The notes under the pieces are model-generated. The model searched no databases and was not told the origin of the DNA. It saw only the letters and a list, made by a program, of their open reading frames with translations. The translations under genes and the position numbers were made by a program. Of a stretch of DNA of 64,000 nucleotides, positions 16,452 through 26,363 are shown in pieces. Numbering within the stretch: position 1 is the first letter of the stretch; every line of letters begins with the position of its first letter. Source of the stretch: Chelativorans sp. AA-79 (GTDB lineage Bacteria; Pseudomonadota; Alphaproteobacteria; Rhizobiales; Rhizobiaceae); NCBI RefSeq assembly GCF_029457495.1, contig NZ_CP120361.1, forward strand, positions 310,001 to 374,000. The letters are read 5' to 3'.

Positions 16452-19400
16452 TCAATGGAAGTTTCGCCCTTTCGGCATCACCCGCGTCACGGTGGCCGAT
16501 TGCTCGCTTTCCGTTTCCGTGGGGTGCGGCGGCGTGAGCCGACACGCTGCATTCGTCGCTCCTGACTCGGTCGTCTTCCCTTGAACGCGGATTCCCGGCC
16601 TTTGTTCTTCCTGCACCAGGGTGCCGAGCCTGGCACTCAGATCCATGATCTGCTCGGCAACCACATGGATGACGCCTGATGCGCTTTGCAGCTTGCCGTC
16701 GACGCGCACGAAACGAGCCCCCATTACCTCCGGGCGAAAACGATTGAATACCTTGTCCCAGACGACGATGTTGGCGATGCCGGTCTCGTCCTCGATGGTC
16801 ATGAATATGACATTCTTCGCCGTGCCGGGGCGCTGACGGATGAGCACCAGGCCCGCAACCGACACGCGGCGGCCGTTGCCGAGAGCCTGCAGGCGTTCGT
16901 TGGAAATCACCCTTTCGGCGGCAAGCCTGTCGCGCAGGAAAGAAACGGGATGGGCCTTCAACGAGAGACCAAGCGCCCGGTAGTCATGCACCACATGCAT
17001 CCCCAGCGGCATAGACGGCAGAAGCACTTCCGGCTCATGCTCGGTGAGGTGGAGATCAGGCCTGTCGAGAAGCGGCAGGCGCTCGACGGGGGCTCCCCCA
17101 TCCAGGGCTTGAATGTCCCAGAGAGCGGCCCGCCGGTCGAGACCCAGGGAACGAAAAGCATCTGCTTCAGCCAAGCGGGCGATCGCGCCTTTGCTCAGGC
17201 CTGAACGCAGCCAGAGGTCACGCACGGATTCGTAACCCGCACCGCGATTAAGCACCATCCGCTCCATTTCCTTTTCCGCGAGCCCCTTGATCTGGCGGAA
17301 GCCCAGGCGCACGGCATGACGCGACCTGATAGTGGGGCGCATGTCCGCATGCCGCCTGGCCACGCGGGCAGGATCGAAGACCCCCTCCTCCAGCGTGCAG
17401 TCCCATTCAGACCGGTTGATATCCGCAGGCAGCATCTCGATGCCATGCTCACGCGCATCACGCACGAGCTGTGCCGACGCATAAAAACCCATGGGTTGGG
17501 AATTGAGGATCGCCGCGCAGAAGACGTCCGGGTAGAAAGCCTTGAACCAGGCTGATGCATAGACGAGCAGCGCGAAGGAAGCGGCGTGGCTTTCAGGAAA
17601 GCCGTATTCGCCGAAGCCCTTGATCTGGTTGAAGCAGCGCTCGGCAAACTCGCGCGGATAGCCGCGCGAGGCCATCCCCTCGATCATCTTCTGCTCATAG
17701 TTCTGGATCGTGCCCGTGCGCTTGAACGTCGCCATGGCACGCCGCAACTGGTCGGCTTCCCACGGTTCGAAGCCGCCGGCCACGATGGCGATTTTCATCG
17801 CCTGTTCTTGGAAAAGAGGAACGCCAAGCGTCTTCTCCAGGATCTCCTTGAGCTCCGGCCGCACATATTCGGGCTCCTCCTTCCCTTCACGCCGCCTGAG
17901 ATAGGGGTGTACCATGTCGCCCTGGATGGGTCCCGGCCGGACAATCGCTACCTCGATGACGAGATCGTAGAATTCTTTCGGTTTAAGGCGCGGTAGCATC
18001 GACATCTGCGCGCGGGATTCCACCTGGAAGACGCCGATCGTATCGGCGCGGCTGATCATGTCGTAGACGGGCTTCCGTTCCTTCGGGAGCGCCGCGAGCG
18101 TCAGCTTCTCACCGTAGTGGTTCTCCAAAAGGCCGAAGGCGCGCTGCAGGCAGGACAGCATGCCGAGCGCCAGCACGTCGACTTTGAGAAGGCCGACATT
18201 GTCTAGGTCGTCCTTGTCCCACTCGACCATCCGGCGCTCCTCCATCGCCGTCCTGACGATGGGGACGATCTCGTCGAGCCGGTCCTTGGTGATGACGAAG
18301 CCGCCCACATGCTGCGAGAGGTGGCGCGGAGAGCCCATGATCTGATTTGCGAGCGCGACCAGATGCTTCGTGCGGGGATCAGCCTCGACGAGACCGGCGG
18401 CACTGGTTGCCTTGTCACCCACTTCCTTACTCGACCAGCCCCAGATCGAACCGGACAGCGCGGACATGACATCCTCGGAAAGTCCGAGCGCCTTCGCCAC
18501 CTCGCGCAGCGCCGAGCGGCCGCGATAGGAGATGACCGAGCAGGCGAGAGCAGTATGCTTCTCACTGTACTTCTCATAAATATAGGCGATGACCTCGTCG
18601 CGCCGCTCATGCTCGAAATCGACATCGATGTCCGGCGGCTCGTCACGTTCCTCGGAGATGAAGCGCTCGAGCAGGTGATCCATGATCTCCGGCCCGACAT
18701 CCGTGATCTTCAGGCAGTAGCAGATGATCGAATTGGCAGCCGATCCGCGTCCCTGGCACAGGATGCCCTTCGAGCGCGCGAATTTCATGATGTCGTAGAC
18801 GGTCAGAAAATACCGAGCGTAGTTCTTCCTTTCGACAAGGGCGAGTTCCTTGCGGATGAGGTTCCTGTGCTCCTCGGGAACGCCTTGCGGGAAGCGCTCC
18901 TTCGCGCCTTCCCAGGCGAGCCGCTCCAGCTCCTCCTGTGCGGGGAGCCCGGACTCCGTCGGCTCGTCAGGATAATTGTGCTCGAGTTCCTTGAGCGAGA
19001 AGGTGAGGCTTTCGGCAAAGCGGATCGTCTCGGCGAGCGCCTCGGGGTAGCGGCGGAAGAGCCGCGCCATCTCCGCCGTCGGCTTGAGGTGGCGCTCGGC
19101 ATTGGCTTGGAGCGTAAGACCCATCTCGGCGACGGGGGTATTCAGCCGGATGGCGGTGAGCACGTCCTGCAGCGGGCGGCGCTCCGCCGCGTGGTAGAGC
19201 ACGTCGTTGACGGCCATGAGCGGAAGTCCGACGATCTCGGCCATGCCCGCCGCCTGGGCAAGCCGCCAGCGGTCGTTCCCACCATAGGCCGGCGCGACAG
19301 CAAGGCGGAGATCGCGCCCGAACCGGTCCTTGAGCGAGCGCAGAAGGGAAAGGATCTTTTCCTCAGCCGCATGAAGGTCCGGCAGGACGGCGAGGGACAT

Positions 19401-19799
19401 GCGGTCGCCCCAGGCCAGGAAATCTTCCGTGCGCAGGTCAGGCTCGCCCTTCTCGCCGCGCTCGTTGGCGACGGTCAGCATGCGGCAGAGATGCGCCCAG
19501 CCCCGGCGGTCCTGCGGATAGGTCAGCACGTCCGGCATGTCGTCGGAAAAGACGAGCCGGCAGCCGGGGTGATAAGGCAGCTGAACCACCTCTCCCGTTT
19601 CCGGCAGTTCAATATGCTTCGACTGGCTCCAGGCGCGTACCACGCCGGCCACCGTGTTGCGATCGGCAAGACCCATGGCCGAATGGCCGTAGAGCTTTGC
19701 CGCAACAACCAGTTCCTCCGGCCGCGAGGCGCCGCGCAGGAAGGAGAAGTTCGACTGCACGGCGAATTCCGCATAGGCGGGAACGGCAGCCGCGCTCAT
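16452..19799 (-). CDS. dnaE2: Error-prone DNA polymerase III alpha subunit DnaE2
   Basis: 1,115 residues, the usual DnaE2 length. The PHP domain starts [21 protein letters not shown]. The C-family palm has the catalytic [14 protein letters not shown] (about residue 400) and [11 protein letters not shown]. The C-terminal OB fold ends in the DnaE2-typical [10 protein letters not shown]. It carries out translesion synthesis after SOS induction together with ImuA and ImuB. The ATG at 19799 is chosen from the family N-terminus and overlaps the imuB stop (ATGA); the frame is open about 470 bp upstream but that stretch is the shadow of imuB. Between the OB domain and the end, about 30 residues ([20 protein letters not shown] and on) look like a low-conservation linker. 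Confidence 0.95.
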   Translation of the reverse strand: MSAAAVPAYAEFAVQSNFSFLRGASRPEELVVAAKLYGHSAMGLADRNTVAGVVRAWSQSKHIELPETGEVVQLPYHPGCRLVFSDDMPDVLTYPQDRRGWAHLCRMLTVANERGEKGEPDLRTEDFLAWGDRMSLAVLPDLHAAEEKILSLLRSLKDRFGRDLRLAVAPAYGGNDRWRLAQAAGMAEIVGLPLMAVNDVLYHAAERRPLQDVLTAIRLNTPVAEMGLTLQANAERHLKPTAEMARLFRRYPEALAETIRFAESLTFSLKELEHNYPDEPTESGLPAQEELERLAWEGAKERFPQGVPEEHRNLIRKELALVERKNYARYFLTVYDIMKFARSKGILCQGRGSAANSIICYCLKITDVGPEIMDHLLERFISEERDEPPDIDVDFEHERRDEVIAYIYEKYSEKHTALACSVISYRGRSALREVAKALGLSEDVMSALSGSIWGWSSKEVGDKATSAAGLVEADPRTKHLVALANQIMGSPRHLSQHVGGFVITKDRLDEIVPIVRTAMEERRMVEWDKDDLDNVGLLKVDVLALGMLSCLQRAFGLLENHYGEKLTLAALPKERKPVYDMISRADTIGVFQVESRAQMSMLPRLKPKEFYDLVIEVAIVRPGPIQGDMVHPYLRRREGKEEPEYVRPELKEILEKTLGVPLFQEQAMKIAIVAGGFEPWEADQLRRAMATFKRTGTIQNYEQKMIEGMASRGYPREFAERCFNQIKGFGEYGFPESHAASFALLVYASAWFKAFYPDVFCAAILNSQPMGFYASAQLVRDAREHGIEMLPADINRSEWDCTLEEGVFDPARVARRHADMRPTIRSRHAVRLGFRQIKGLAEKEMERMVLNRGAGYESVRDLWLRSGLSKGAIARLAEADAFRSLGLDRRAALWDIQALDGGAPVERLPLLDRPDLHLTEHEPEVLLPSMPLGMHVVHDYRALGLSLKAHPVSFLRDRLAAERVISNERLQALGNGRRVSVAGLVLIRQRPGTAKNVIFMTIEDETGIANIVVWDKVFNRFRPEVMGARFVRVDGKLQSASGVIHVVAEQIMDLSARLGTLVQEEQRPGIRVQGKTTESGATNAACRLTPPHPTETESEQSATVTRVMPKGRNFH

Positions 19800-21376
19800 G
19801 GGAAAATCCCGTGCATGAACCAGCGCGGCATGTCTTCCGCGGCACCATAGAGGCCCTGGCGGTAGAGCCAGAAGCGCCGGCCCTCGGCATCCTCGATGCG
19901 GAAATAATCGCGCGTGGCCGCATCGTCCGGTTCGTGCCACCATTCCGGCGCGATGCGCTCCGGCCCTTCGGAGCGGGCGACGCGATACGTAGCGCGACGC
20001 CAGCGGAAATGCAGCGGCGGGCCCTCCGGCACCTCGGCGGCGATCACCTCCACCGGCTCGGGACGGGAGAAGAGGCGGATCGGCCGCGCCGATGCGGCCG
20101 GCGCCTCTCCAACGGGCAGCACGGCCGCCTTGCCCGCCGCGGCGAAGGGAAGCATCCGGACGGCGCGCTCGGGAACATGGCTTTCGACGGGTACGGGCCG
20201 CATCAGAGCATGCTCGCCGAGGCGGGCGCGTACGCGGTCGGCGAAAAAAGCGAGCCTCTCTTCCTCGCATGTGCTCTCGCCGGCGAGATCGACCTGCGCA
20301 AGGGCGAAGGAAGAGGCCTTCAGCACCGAAAGGCGCACCAGCTCGAAGCCGTAGCCGGCATCGATCTTGTCACCTGCCGCGGCAAGCCTCTCGCGGAACA
20401 GCCTGCGGATCACGGCCGGATCGCGCAGCGGCAGGGAGGTTCGGACCACGTGCCGGTTCACCGCGCCATCGACCCTGAAGAGCGAAAGCAGCAAGGCGTC
20501 GGCGCCCTCGCCGCGCCGCTCCATATCCAGCCGCAGGGTGACGGCGAGCATATGGACGAGGTTCTCGATGTCTGCGGCATGGACGACCGGCTCGGCCAGC
20601 TGCCGCTCCGCCGAGAGCGGCGGCACGGGCAGGCGCGGGGAGATCGCCTCCTCGATCCGTCCCAACGCCTGATCGAGCCGCTCAAGGAGTCCGGCGCCGA
20701 AGCGGCGCGCCAGCGGCGCGCGCGGAGCATGGAGGATGACCCCCACCGTGTAAAGGCCCACGCTTTCCAGCTTGGCACGGGTCTCCGCGTCGATGCGCAG
20801 GGCGGAAAGGGGGAGCGGAGAAAGGGCATCCGCCTCCTGGCCTGGCGGAATCATCGAGAGGCTTGGGAAACGCACCGCCGCCCAGGCCGCGCCGGGGGAG
20901 GAGGCCAGGCCCGCTCGCGCATCGAAGCCCTGGCGGTGGAGACAGGATTGAACTTCCTGCATCATCTTCTCCTCGCCGTCGAAGAGATGAGCGCAGCCGG
21001 TGATGTCGAGGAACAGGCCATCCGTGCCGTCGAGGGCGACGAGCGGCGTGTAGCGGTCGCACCAGTCGGCCAGGCTTTCGAGCAGGCGGCGGTCGGCCTG
21101 CGGGTCGGCCTCGATGATCTCGAGCGAGGGATGCATGGCGCGGACGTCGGCTACGCCGAGGCCCGGCTTCAGCCCCAGCGCCTCAGCTCGCTCGTCGAGG
21201 GCGGCGATGCGTTGGGCGTTCTTCTCGCGGTTGCTGATCACCAGCGGTGGGTGCTGTGGCGGCGGGCCGCAGCGCCACGACCGTCCCACCCGCTGCCGGA
21301 AGATACGGTCGGTGGCCAGATGCGGGAACCAGAGCGCGAGAATGCGCTGGGCGGATTTCACGCAGGCTGTGCTCAT
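19796..21376 (-). CDS. imuB: Y-family DNA polymerase-like protein ImuB
   Basis: 526 residues. It begins [14 protein letters not shown], and [18 protein letters not shown] (near residue 115) replaces the catalytic acidic motif of active Y-family polymerases, as expected for the non-catalytic ImuB scaffold. The C-terminus [33 protein letters not shown] and [10 protein letters not shown] is the ImuB tail that carries clamp and partner contacts. Role: bridges DnaE2 to the beta clamp during mutagenic lesion bypass. The start at 21376 lies inside the imuA coding region in another frame (194-bp overlap). It is co-transcribed from the LexA-controlled promoter ahead of imuA. Confidence 0.93.
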   Translation of the reverse strand: MSTACVKSAQRILALWFPHLATDRIFRQRVGRSWRCGPPPQHPPLVISNREKNAQRIAALDERAEALGLKPGLGVADVRAMHPSLEIIEADPQADRRLLESLADWCDRYTPLVALDGTDGLFLDITGCAHLFDGEEKMMQEVQSCLHRQGFDARAGLASSPGAAWAAVRFPSLSMIPPGQEADALSPLPLSALRIDAETRAKLESVGLYTVGVILHAPRAPLARRFGAGLLERLDQALGRIEEAISPRLPVPPLSAERQLAEPVVHAADIENLVHMLAVTLRLDMERRGEGADALLLSLFRVDGAVNRHVVRTSLPLRDPAVIRRLFRERLAAAGDKIDAGYGFELVRLSVLKASSFALAQVDLAGESTCEEERLAFFADRVRARLGEHALMRPVPVESHVPERAVRMLPFAAAGKAAVLPVGEAPAASARPIRLFSRPEPVEVIAAEVPEGPPLHFRWRRATYRVARSEGPERIAPEWWHEPDDAATRDYFRIEDAEGRRFWLYRQGLYGAAEDMPRWFMHGIFP

Positions 21377-22184
21377 CGGGATTCCACTCCAAGATGAAAC
21401 GCCCCGGACGGGCCGTGCGGCTCTTGCCGATGACGACGGTGAAGGCGGGATGGCCGATCGCATCCCCCAAAGGACCGGCCACTGTCCGACGCGGCACGGC
21501 AGGGGCGGCGGAAACCTCGAGTCGCACGAGGGCGGCCGTCGGTTCCGCCAGGGCCCCCTCGCGGATCAGGAAGACGGGTCGGCCCGCCTCCTGCGCCCGC
21601 CGGTGGAGGCGGCGGGTCGCCGTGAGGTCGAGCCGGGCGGGATTGCCGCGGATCTCCAGGACCACGGCGCAGAAATCCTTGAGCCTGGCGGCCTCCTTGG
21701 CGATCCACAGCGCATCGGCAAGGTGCTCCGCAGTAGAGAACAGGAGGTCCCCGGGAGAGAGACCAAACTGTCTTTCGAGGCCGGGGGCATAGGGAAAGCC
21801 TGCCTCACGGAAGAGATTCGCCATGCCGATCCAGCAGACGGCGCTCTTCCCCTGCCTCTGGCTGTCGGTCTTGCGCAACAGAGAGACAAGGGCGAGGGCG
21901 AAGCCTGCCGTAGCTCCCGCGTCGCGCGTCTCGAGGCTGTGGAACTCGGTGAGCGCGGCCTGCGGCACGCCGCCGGCGAGCGCGGAATCGAGCCCCGGAA
22001 CGCCAGTCCCAAGAAACGCGCTGCGGCCTTCGCGAACTGCCGATATGCCGCGCCGCAGCACCACAGCACTGCCGGCTTCCGGCGCAACAAGGCGCTCGGG
22101 CAGCGTACCTTCGATCCTGGCGATTTCCCGGCGCAGGGCAAAAATCTTCTCCTGCGCCATGGCCATACGTGCCATGCCGCTCAC
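21183..22184 (-). CDS. imuA: SOS mutagenesis protein ImuA
   Basis: 333 residues, a RecA-like fold protein of the alphaproteobacterial mutasome. Supporting blocks are IFALRREIARIEG at the start, FLGTGVPGLDSALAGGVPQAALTEFHS, and [24 protein letters not shown] near residue 268, where the usual ImuA core ends. The last ~64 residues (rich in Pro, Arg and Ala) overlap imuB out of frame and have no conserved features that I can see. Interaction with ImuB is known for the family. A GTTC-N7-GTTC LexA box sits 16-30 bp upstream of the ATG, so the operon is SOS-controlled. Confidence 0.93.
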   Translation of the reverse strand: MSGMARMAMAQEKIFALRREIARIEGTLPERLVAPEAGSAVVLRRGISAVREGRSAFLGTGVPGLDSALAGGVPQAALTEFHSLETRDAGATAGFALALVSLLRKTDSQRQGKSAVCWIGMANLFREAGFPYAPGLERQFGLSPGDLLFSTAEHLADALWIAKEAARLKDFCAVVLEIRGNPARLDLTATRRLHRRAQEAGRPVFLIREGALAEPTAALVRLEVSAAPAVPRRTVAGPLGDAIGHPAFTVVIGKSRTARPGRFILEWNPDEHSLREIRPAHSRALVPASGHRPYLPAAGGTVVALRPAATAPTAGDQQPREERPTHRRPRRAS

Positions 22185-22199
22185 TCCGGCGAATAGGTC

Positions 22200-22214
22200 G
22201 TTCCTGTTATGTTC
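22200..22214 (-). promoter_or_regulatory. LexA (SOS) box of the imuA-imuB-dnaE2 operon
   Basis: GTTC-CTGTTAT-GTTC exactly fits the alphaproteobacterial LexA consensus GTTC-N7-GTTC. It lies 16 bp upstream of the imuA ATG, where LexA would block transcription. The divergent metallopeptidase gene starts 133 bp to the right and could also be affected. Confidence 0.88.
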
Positions 22215-22346
22215 TTATGGATTCCAGAGGCGCCCTCAAGAGTCAAGAAGGATTTTATTCCTTCCCTGTTCCGGGAGGCCAGATGGAATCCAGGCCCTCT
22301 CGAATCCCGCGCCGGAAAGCGCTATATGCCCGGCAAAGGATACAAG

Positions 22347-22790
22347 ATGGCCCGGATGTACAAAACACGCGCCTGGCACGACCAGCTTTCACCCTCGCTT
22401 GCGGAATTCGAGCTTCTGGCGATGGAAACCTATGCCGGCCTGCCGGAAGAGTTCCGCAAGCTCACCGGTGACATCGTCATCCAGGTGGCGGAGTTTCCCA
22501 CCGAGGAGATCATGGATGACCTGGCGCTGGAAACGCCGTTCGACCTGCTGGGGCTCTTCGAGGGCCGCGGCATCGCCGAGCGCTGGAACCCGGCTACGGG
22601 AGAAGGCCCCAACCGCGTCACGCTCTACCGCCGGGCGATCCTCGACTACTGGGCCGAAAACGAGGAGACGCTTGGCGATATCGTCTCCCATGTGCTGATC
22701 CACGAGATCGGCCATCATTTCGGCCTGTCGGACGACGATATGGCGCGCATCGAGGAGAATGCGGGCGACTGGCCGCATCCAGGGTCGTGA
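22347..22790 (+). CDS. Small zincin-type metallopeptidase-family protein
   Basis: 147 residues. The C-terminal zinc motif HEIGHHFGLSDDD matches the family of small bacterial zincins (metallopeptidase family PF06262). It is preceded by the family block LTGDIVIQVAEFPTEEIMDDL and by FDLLGLFEG. There is no signal peptide, so it is cytoplasmic. The biological role of the family is not established. The start at 22347 (MARMYKTRAWHDQ) is preferred because AAAGGA lies upstream; the frame is open back to 22209, inside the SOS promoter region. The gene diverges from imuA. Confidence 0.82.
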   Translation: MARMYKTRAWHDQLSPSLAEFELLAMETYAGLPEEFRKLTGDIVIQVAEFPTEEIMDDLALETPFDLLGLFEGRGIAERWNPATGEGPNRVTLYRRAILDYWAENEETLGDIVSHVLIHEIGHHFGLSDDDMARIEENAGDWPHPGS

Positions 22791-22839
22791 ATCCTTGGGG
22801 CGGCTTCCGCCGCTCCCGGACTGCGTTGCCACGAAGACG

Positions 22840-23046
22840 CTAATAATCGCCGAGCTTCATGTCCGACGTGTATTCCAGCCCGTCCAGTTCCTTGTAGACG
22901 GCCTGGCCACAGCGCATGGCCTTCGCCTCGGGATCATAGGCGTAAGTTGGCGAGCCGTGCAGCAGCCAGCCTTTGTTCAGCGTTGCCGTGACCTTGTGGC
23001 AGAAGCTGGAATCGTCCGGCCCGGTCAAAAAGCGGTACAGCCTCAT
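22840..23046 (-). CDS. DUF1737 small protein
   Basis: 68 residues: [20 protein letters not shown] followed by LNKGWLLHGSPTYAYD, a full-length DUF1737 domain. The function of the family is unknown; members are short, soluble and often linked to lyases or sugar enzymes. The ATG overlaps the stop of the CitE-like gene (ATGA at 23043-23046), so the two are translationally coupled. Confidence 0.85.
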   Translation of the reverse strand: MRLYRFLTGPDDSSFCHKVTATLNKGWLLHGSPTYAYDPEAKAMRCGQAVYKELDGLEYTSDMKLGDY

Positions 23047-23924
23047 TTGCTTTTCTCCTCGATTTCCCGCGCCTTCTTGAGCAACGCCTCGGCCTGTTCG
23101 AGATGGAGTCTCTCGACCATGCGGCCGTCGATCGCGATGACCCCACGATGGCGGTTCTCCGGCTTTGCAAATTCAGCGACGGTCGCCTCCGCTTCGGCGA
23201 TTTCCTCCCCCGTCGGCGCGAAGACCGAATTGGCGGGCCCGATCTGCGCGGGATGGATCAGCGTCTTGCCGTCGAAGCCCATGGCGCGGGCTTCGGCGCA
23301 TTCCCGACCGAAAGCTTCCAGGTCGCGGAAATCGTTCGATACCCCGTCGAGCGCAGTAAGATTCCCCGCGCGTGCGGCGAGCACGACCTGCATCAGCCAG
23401 GGCAGCAGGTTGCCGCGGCCCGTCACGCGCGTTTCCTTCGCGATGTCGTTGGTGCCGGCGACCAGACAGGAGAGCCGCGCGGCGGGGTCGCGCCCGAGCT
23501 CCGCGATGCTGCCTATATTGAGAAGTGAACGCGGAGTCTCGACCATTGCCCACAAGCGGATCGAGCGCGGCGCGTCCGTCTCGTCAAGGGCCGCGTCTGC
23601 TTCGAGAATGTCGCGCGGGCCATCCACCTTGGGCAGCAGGATGGCATCGGGCCGGCCGGCGCGTGCGGCCAGAAGATCCTCCGTGCCCCATTCGCTTCCC
23701 AGCGGGTTGATGCGGATGACGATCTCGCATTTCGGCCGGCCTGGCCCGGCAAGGAGGGCGCGCAGGCGCTCGCGCGCATCGGCTTTCTCCTCCGGCCCGA
23801 CCGCATCCTCCAGATCGAGGATCACGGCGTCGCAAGGAAGCGCCGCGCTTTTCCCCAGCGCTCTTTCGTTGCTGGCGGGCACATAGAGAACGGAACGGCG
23901 AAGGCGCGGAAGAGGCTCGTGCAT
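23043..23924 (-). CDS. CitE-like CoA ester lyase (HpcH/HpaI aldolase family)
   Basis: 293 residues from the ATG at 23924 (a GTG two codons earlier is possible). [15 protein letters not shown] near the N-terminus, [17 protein letters not shown] (metal-binding region), the basic-residue loop around [25 protein letters not shown] and [17 protein letters not shown] are classic for citrate lyase beta-like and malyl-CoA lyase-like TIM barrels. No citrate lyase alpha or gamma partner is adjacent, so a stand-alone malyl-CoA, citramalyl-CoA or related lyase/thioesterase activity is more likely than citrate lyase. It is coupled to DUF1737 and diverges from leuD. Confidence 0.83.
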   Translation of the reverse strand: MHEPLPRLRRSVLYVPASNERALGKSAALPCDAVILDLEDAVGPEEKADARERLRALLAGPGRPKCEIVIRINPLGSEWGTEDLLAARAGRPDAILLPKVDGPRDILEADAALDETDAPRSIRLWAMVETPRSLLNIGSIAELGRDPAARLSCLVAGTNDIAKETRVTGRGNLLPWLMQVVLAARAGNLTALDGVSNDFRDLEAFGRECAEARAMGFDGKTLIHPAQIGPANSVFAPTGEEIAEAEATVAEFAKPENRHRGVIAIDGRMVERLHLEQAEALLKKAREIEEKSK

Positions 23925-24030
23925 GGCCACTTCATGGCGCAGTGCAAGGAGCGGCGCAAGGGCTTTGCGTCCGCGCGCGCTTGTTGTAAAGGGGTGGCAC
24001 CAATCTGGTTACAGACAGGCACGCAGCCCC

Positions 24031-24636
24031 ATGGAAAAGTTCACCACGCTCACCGGTGTCGCCGCCCCCCTGCCGATCGTCAATGTCGACACGGATATGA
24101 TCATCCCCAAAGACTATCTGAAGACGATCAAGCGCACGGGACTCGGCAAGGGGCTTTTCGCCGAGATGCGCTACAATGAGGACGGCTCGGAAAATCCGGA
24201 TTTCGTGCTCAACCGGCCGGCTTACCGCAACGCCAGGATCCTGGTTGCGGGCGACAATTTCGGCTGCGGTTCGAGCCGTGAGCACGCGCCTTGGGCGCTT
24301 GCCGATTTCGGCATCCGCTGCGTGATCTCCACGAGCTTCGCCGACATCTTCTACAACAATTGCTTCAAGAACGGCATCCTGCCCATCACGGTCAGCCCGG
24401 AAGAGCTGGAGAAGCTGATGGAAGATGCCGAGCGCGGCGCCAACGCCACGCTGACCGTGGATCTGGAACACCAGGAAATCCACGGGCCGGATGGCGGCGT
24501 GATCTCCTTCGAGATCGATGCCTTCAAGCGCCATTGCCTTCTGAACGGACTGGACGACATCGGACTGACGCTCGAAAAGGCGCCGGCCATCAAGAGCTTC
24601 GAGGATGAATACACCGATAGCCGCCCCTGGGCCTGA
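24031..24636 (+). CDS. leuD: 3-isopropylmalate dehydratase small subunit
   Basis: 201 residues. [27 protein letters not shown] and the swivel-domain motif [17 protein letters not shown] are diagnostic of LeuD. With LeuC it isomerises 2-isopropylmalate to 3-isopropylmalate in leucine biosynthesis. LeuC and LeuB are not in this window, so the pathway genes are dispersed. The ATG at 24031 gives the family N-terminus. The RidA-like gene follows after 3 bp. Confidence 0.95.
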   Translation: MEKFTTLTGVAAPLPIVNVDTDMIIPKDYLKTIKRTGLGKGLFAEMRYNEDGSENPDFVLNRPAYRNARILVAGDNFGCGSSREHAPWALADFGIRCVISTSFADIFYNNCFKNGILPITVSPEELEKLMEDAERGANATLTVDLEHQEIHGPDGGVISFEIDAFKRHCLLNGLDDIGLTLEKAPAIKSFEDEYTDSRPWA

Positions 24637-24639
24637 GGC

Positions 24640-25095
24640 TTGGCGTCCTTGCGCCGCCTGATCTCTACCGGCTCTCCTTTCGAGAAGACCGCAGGCTATA
24701 GCCGCGCGGTGATCGAGGGCGACTGGTGCTTCGTCTCCGGCACCACCGGTTACGACTATACCTCCATGCCGGAGACCGTGGAGGAGCAGACCCGCAACTG
24801 TCTCGCCACCACCCGTGCCGCGCTCGAGGAAGGCGGGTTCGAGTTGGCCGACGTGGTTCGGGCGCATTATTACGTGACCGACCGCGCCCATGTCGACCGG
24901 GTCTTCCCCATTCTGGGGGAGGCGTTCGGGGAGATCAGGCCGGCCGCGGCCATGATCGTCTGTGATCTCAACAAGCCGGAAATGAAGATCGAGATCGAGG
25001 TGACGGCGCTCAGGCGCAATCGCGCTGAAACAACCGGCAAGATGAGGGGAGCGGGAAATGTCAGACGCACACCGTCAGGTGCCGGTTTAAAATAG
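24640..25095 (+). CDS. RidA (YjgF)-family protein
   Basis: 151 residues. ISTGSPFEKTAGYSRAVIEG, WCFVSGTTGYD and RPAAAMIVCDLNKPEMKIEIEVTA match the Rid family; the core is about 125 residues plus a 20-residue basic tail. The EIEVTA ending keeps the acidic residue, but where classical RidA has the active-site arginine I see AAAMIV, so imine or enamine deaminase activity is uncertain. It starts with TTG, 3 bp after the leuD stop, implying coupled translation. RidA proteins protect PLP enzymes from 2-aminoacrylate, which would suit branched-chain amino-acid metabolism. Confidence 0.85.
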   Translation: MASLRRLISTGSPFEKTAGYSRAVIEGDWCFVSGTTGYDYTSMPETVEEQTRNCLATTRAALEEGGFELADVVRAHYYVTDRAHVDRVFPILGEAFGEIRPAAAMIVCDLNKPEMKIEIEVTALRRNRAETTGKMRGAGNVRRTPSGAGLK

Positions 25096-25228
25096 GAAAC
25101 AGTGCGGACCATGCGCCTCGTTTCCCACGTCAATGCAGACGGTTGAAACCGTGATGGCATCGATGAAGCATGCCTGCTCCCTCCGGGGCCCCTTGCACGC
25201 TTCCCCACTCCAGCCTAACTTCCCGTCG

Positions 25229-25316
25229 CTCTAACGGGGTGCCGGCCTGCTGCCGGCTGAGAGGCATCGGCCAACCCGCTGAACCTGATCCGGCTCGCAC
25301 CGGCGGAGGGATTAGA
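25229..25316 (+). ncRNA. TPP riboswitch (thi-box aptamer)
   Basis: The conserved blocks are in order: CTAACGGGGTGCC (25231 onwards), GGCTGAGAGGC, ACCCGCTGAACCTGATC, and CCGGCGGAGGGATTAG (ending 25315). These are the P1 strands, the CUGAGA pyrimidine-sensor loop, the GAACCUGAUC core and the pyrophosphate-sensor helix of TPP aptamers. It lies 49 bp upstream of thiB, the expected place for thiamine feedback control of the transporter. The ligand assignment follows from the conserved aptamer. Confidence 0.95.
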
Positions 25317-25361
25317 CGCCGAGGCGCCTCATTCCCTTGGAACCGTTGCAAAGGAGGCGTC
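25315..25361 (+). promoter_or_regulatory. Expression platform masking the thiB Shine-Dalgarno
   Basis: CGCCTC at 25325-25330 is complementary to GAGGCG at 25354-25359, which contains part of the thiB Shine-Dalgarno AGGAGG (25352-25357). GACGCC at 25315-25320, at the end of the aptamer, is complementary to GGCGTC at 25356-25361. Both pairings would hide the ribosome site. There is no terminator T tract, so control is probably translational. Confidence 0.55.
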
Positions 25362-25364
25362 GAA

Positions 25365-26363
25365 ATGCGCATGAAAGCTCTTCTTCCGGCCCTGGCATTC
25401 GGCTTGGCGGCGCTTCCCGCCACGGCGCAGGAGAAGCTCACCGTCTACACCTATGAGAGCTTCACCTCCGAATGGGGACCCGGTCCGGTGGTGGAAGAAG
25501 CCTTCGAGGCCGAATGCGCCTGCGATCTCGAATTCGTCTCGGTGGCTGACGGCGTGGCGCTCCTCAACCGTCTGCGGCTCGAAGGCGAGGAGACACGGGC
25601 CGACATCGTTCTCGGCCTCGACACGAATCTCGTTTACGAGGCGAAGGAGACCGGCCTGTTCATGCCGCACGATATCGATACCGGCAATATCGACGTGCCC
25701 GGCGGCTTCGAAGACGATATCTTCGTGCCTTATGACTATGGCTATTTCGCCTTCGTCTACGACACAGAGGCCCTTGCGGATCCGCCGCAGAGTCTGGAAG
25801 AGCTCGTGGAACGCGGAAGCGACCTCAAGATCGCGATCCAGGATCCGCGCACGTCCACGCCGGGCCTCGGCCTGCTTCTGTGGATGAAGGCGGTCTATGG
25901 CGATCAGGCTGCGGAGGCCTGGGGCAGGCTCCAGGACAATGTGCTGACCGTCACCCCCGGCTGGAGTGAATCCTACGGCCTCTTCACCAGTGGCGAGGTG
26001 CCGATGGTGTTTTCCTACACCACCTCGCCTGCCTATCACCGAATTGCCGAGGGCACGGATCGCTACAAGGCTGCAGCCTTCTCCGAGGGACATTACCTGC
26101 AGATCGAGGTTGCCGCGCGTACGGTGAAGGCCGGGGACAATCCGCTTGCCGGAGCATTCCTCTCCTTCATGACCGGGCCCGGTTTCCAGGATGCGATCCC
26201 CGAGCGGAACTGGATGTTCCCCGCCGGCAGGACATCCGAGCCCCTGAACCCGGTTTTCGATGAGCTGGTGGAACCGGCTAGGACGCTGCTCTTCTCGCCC
26301 GAGGACGTGGCCCGCAATAGAAAGGCTTGGGTCGACGAGTGGCTTTCCGTGATGAGCCGGTGA
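25365..26363 (+). CDS. thiB: Thiamine/TPP ABC transporter substrate-binding protein
   Basis: 332 residues with signal peptide [20 protein letters not shown] (cleavage after ATA, about residue 21). The mature start [19 protein letters not shown] and the blocks [13 protein letters not shown] and [14 protein letters not shown] are typical of ThiB. It binds thiamine, TMP and TPP in the periplasm. AAAGGAGGCG precedes the ATG. It is under the TPP riboswitch and is the first gene of thiBPQ; its stop overlaps the thiP GTG. Confidence 0.94.
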   Translation: MRMKALLPALAFGLAALPATAQEKLTVYTYESFTSEWGPGPVVEEAFEAECACDLEFVSVADGVALLNRLRLEGEETRADIVLGLDTNLVYEAKETGLFMPHDIDTGNIDVPGGFEDDIFVPYDYGYFAFVYDTEALADPPQSLEELVERGSDLKIAIQDPRTSTPGLGLLLWMKAVYGDQAAEAWGRLQDNVLTVTPGWSESYGLFTSGEVPMVFSYTTSPAYHRIAEGTDRYKAAAFSEGHYLQIEVAARTVKAGDNPLAGAFLSFMTGPGFQDAIPERNWMFPAGRTSEPLNPVFDELVEPARTLLFSPEDVARNRKAWVDEWLSVMSR

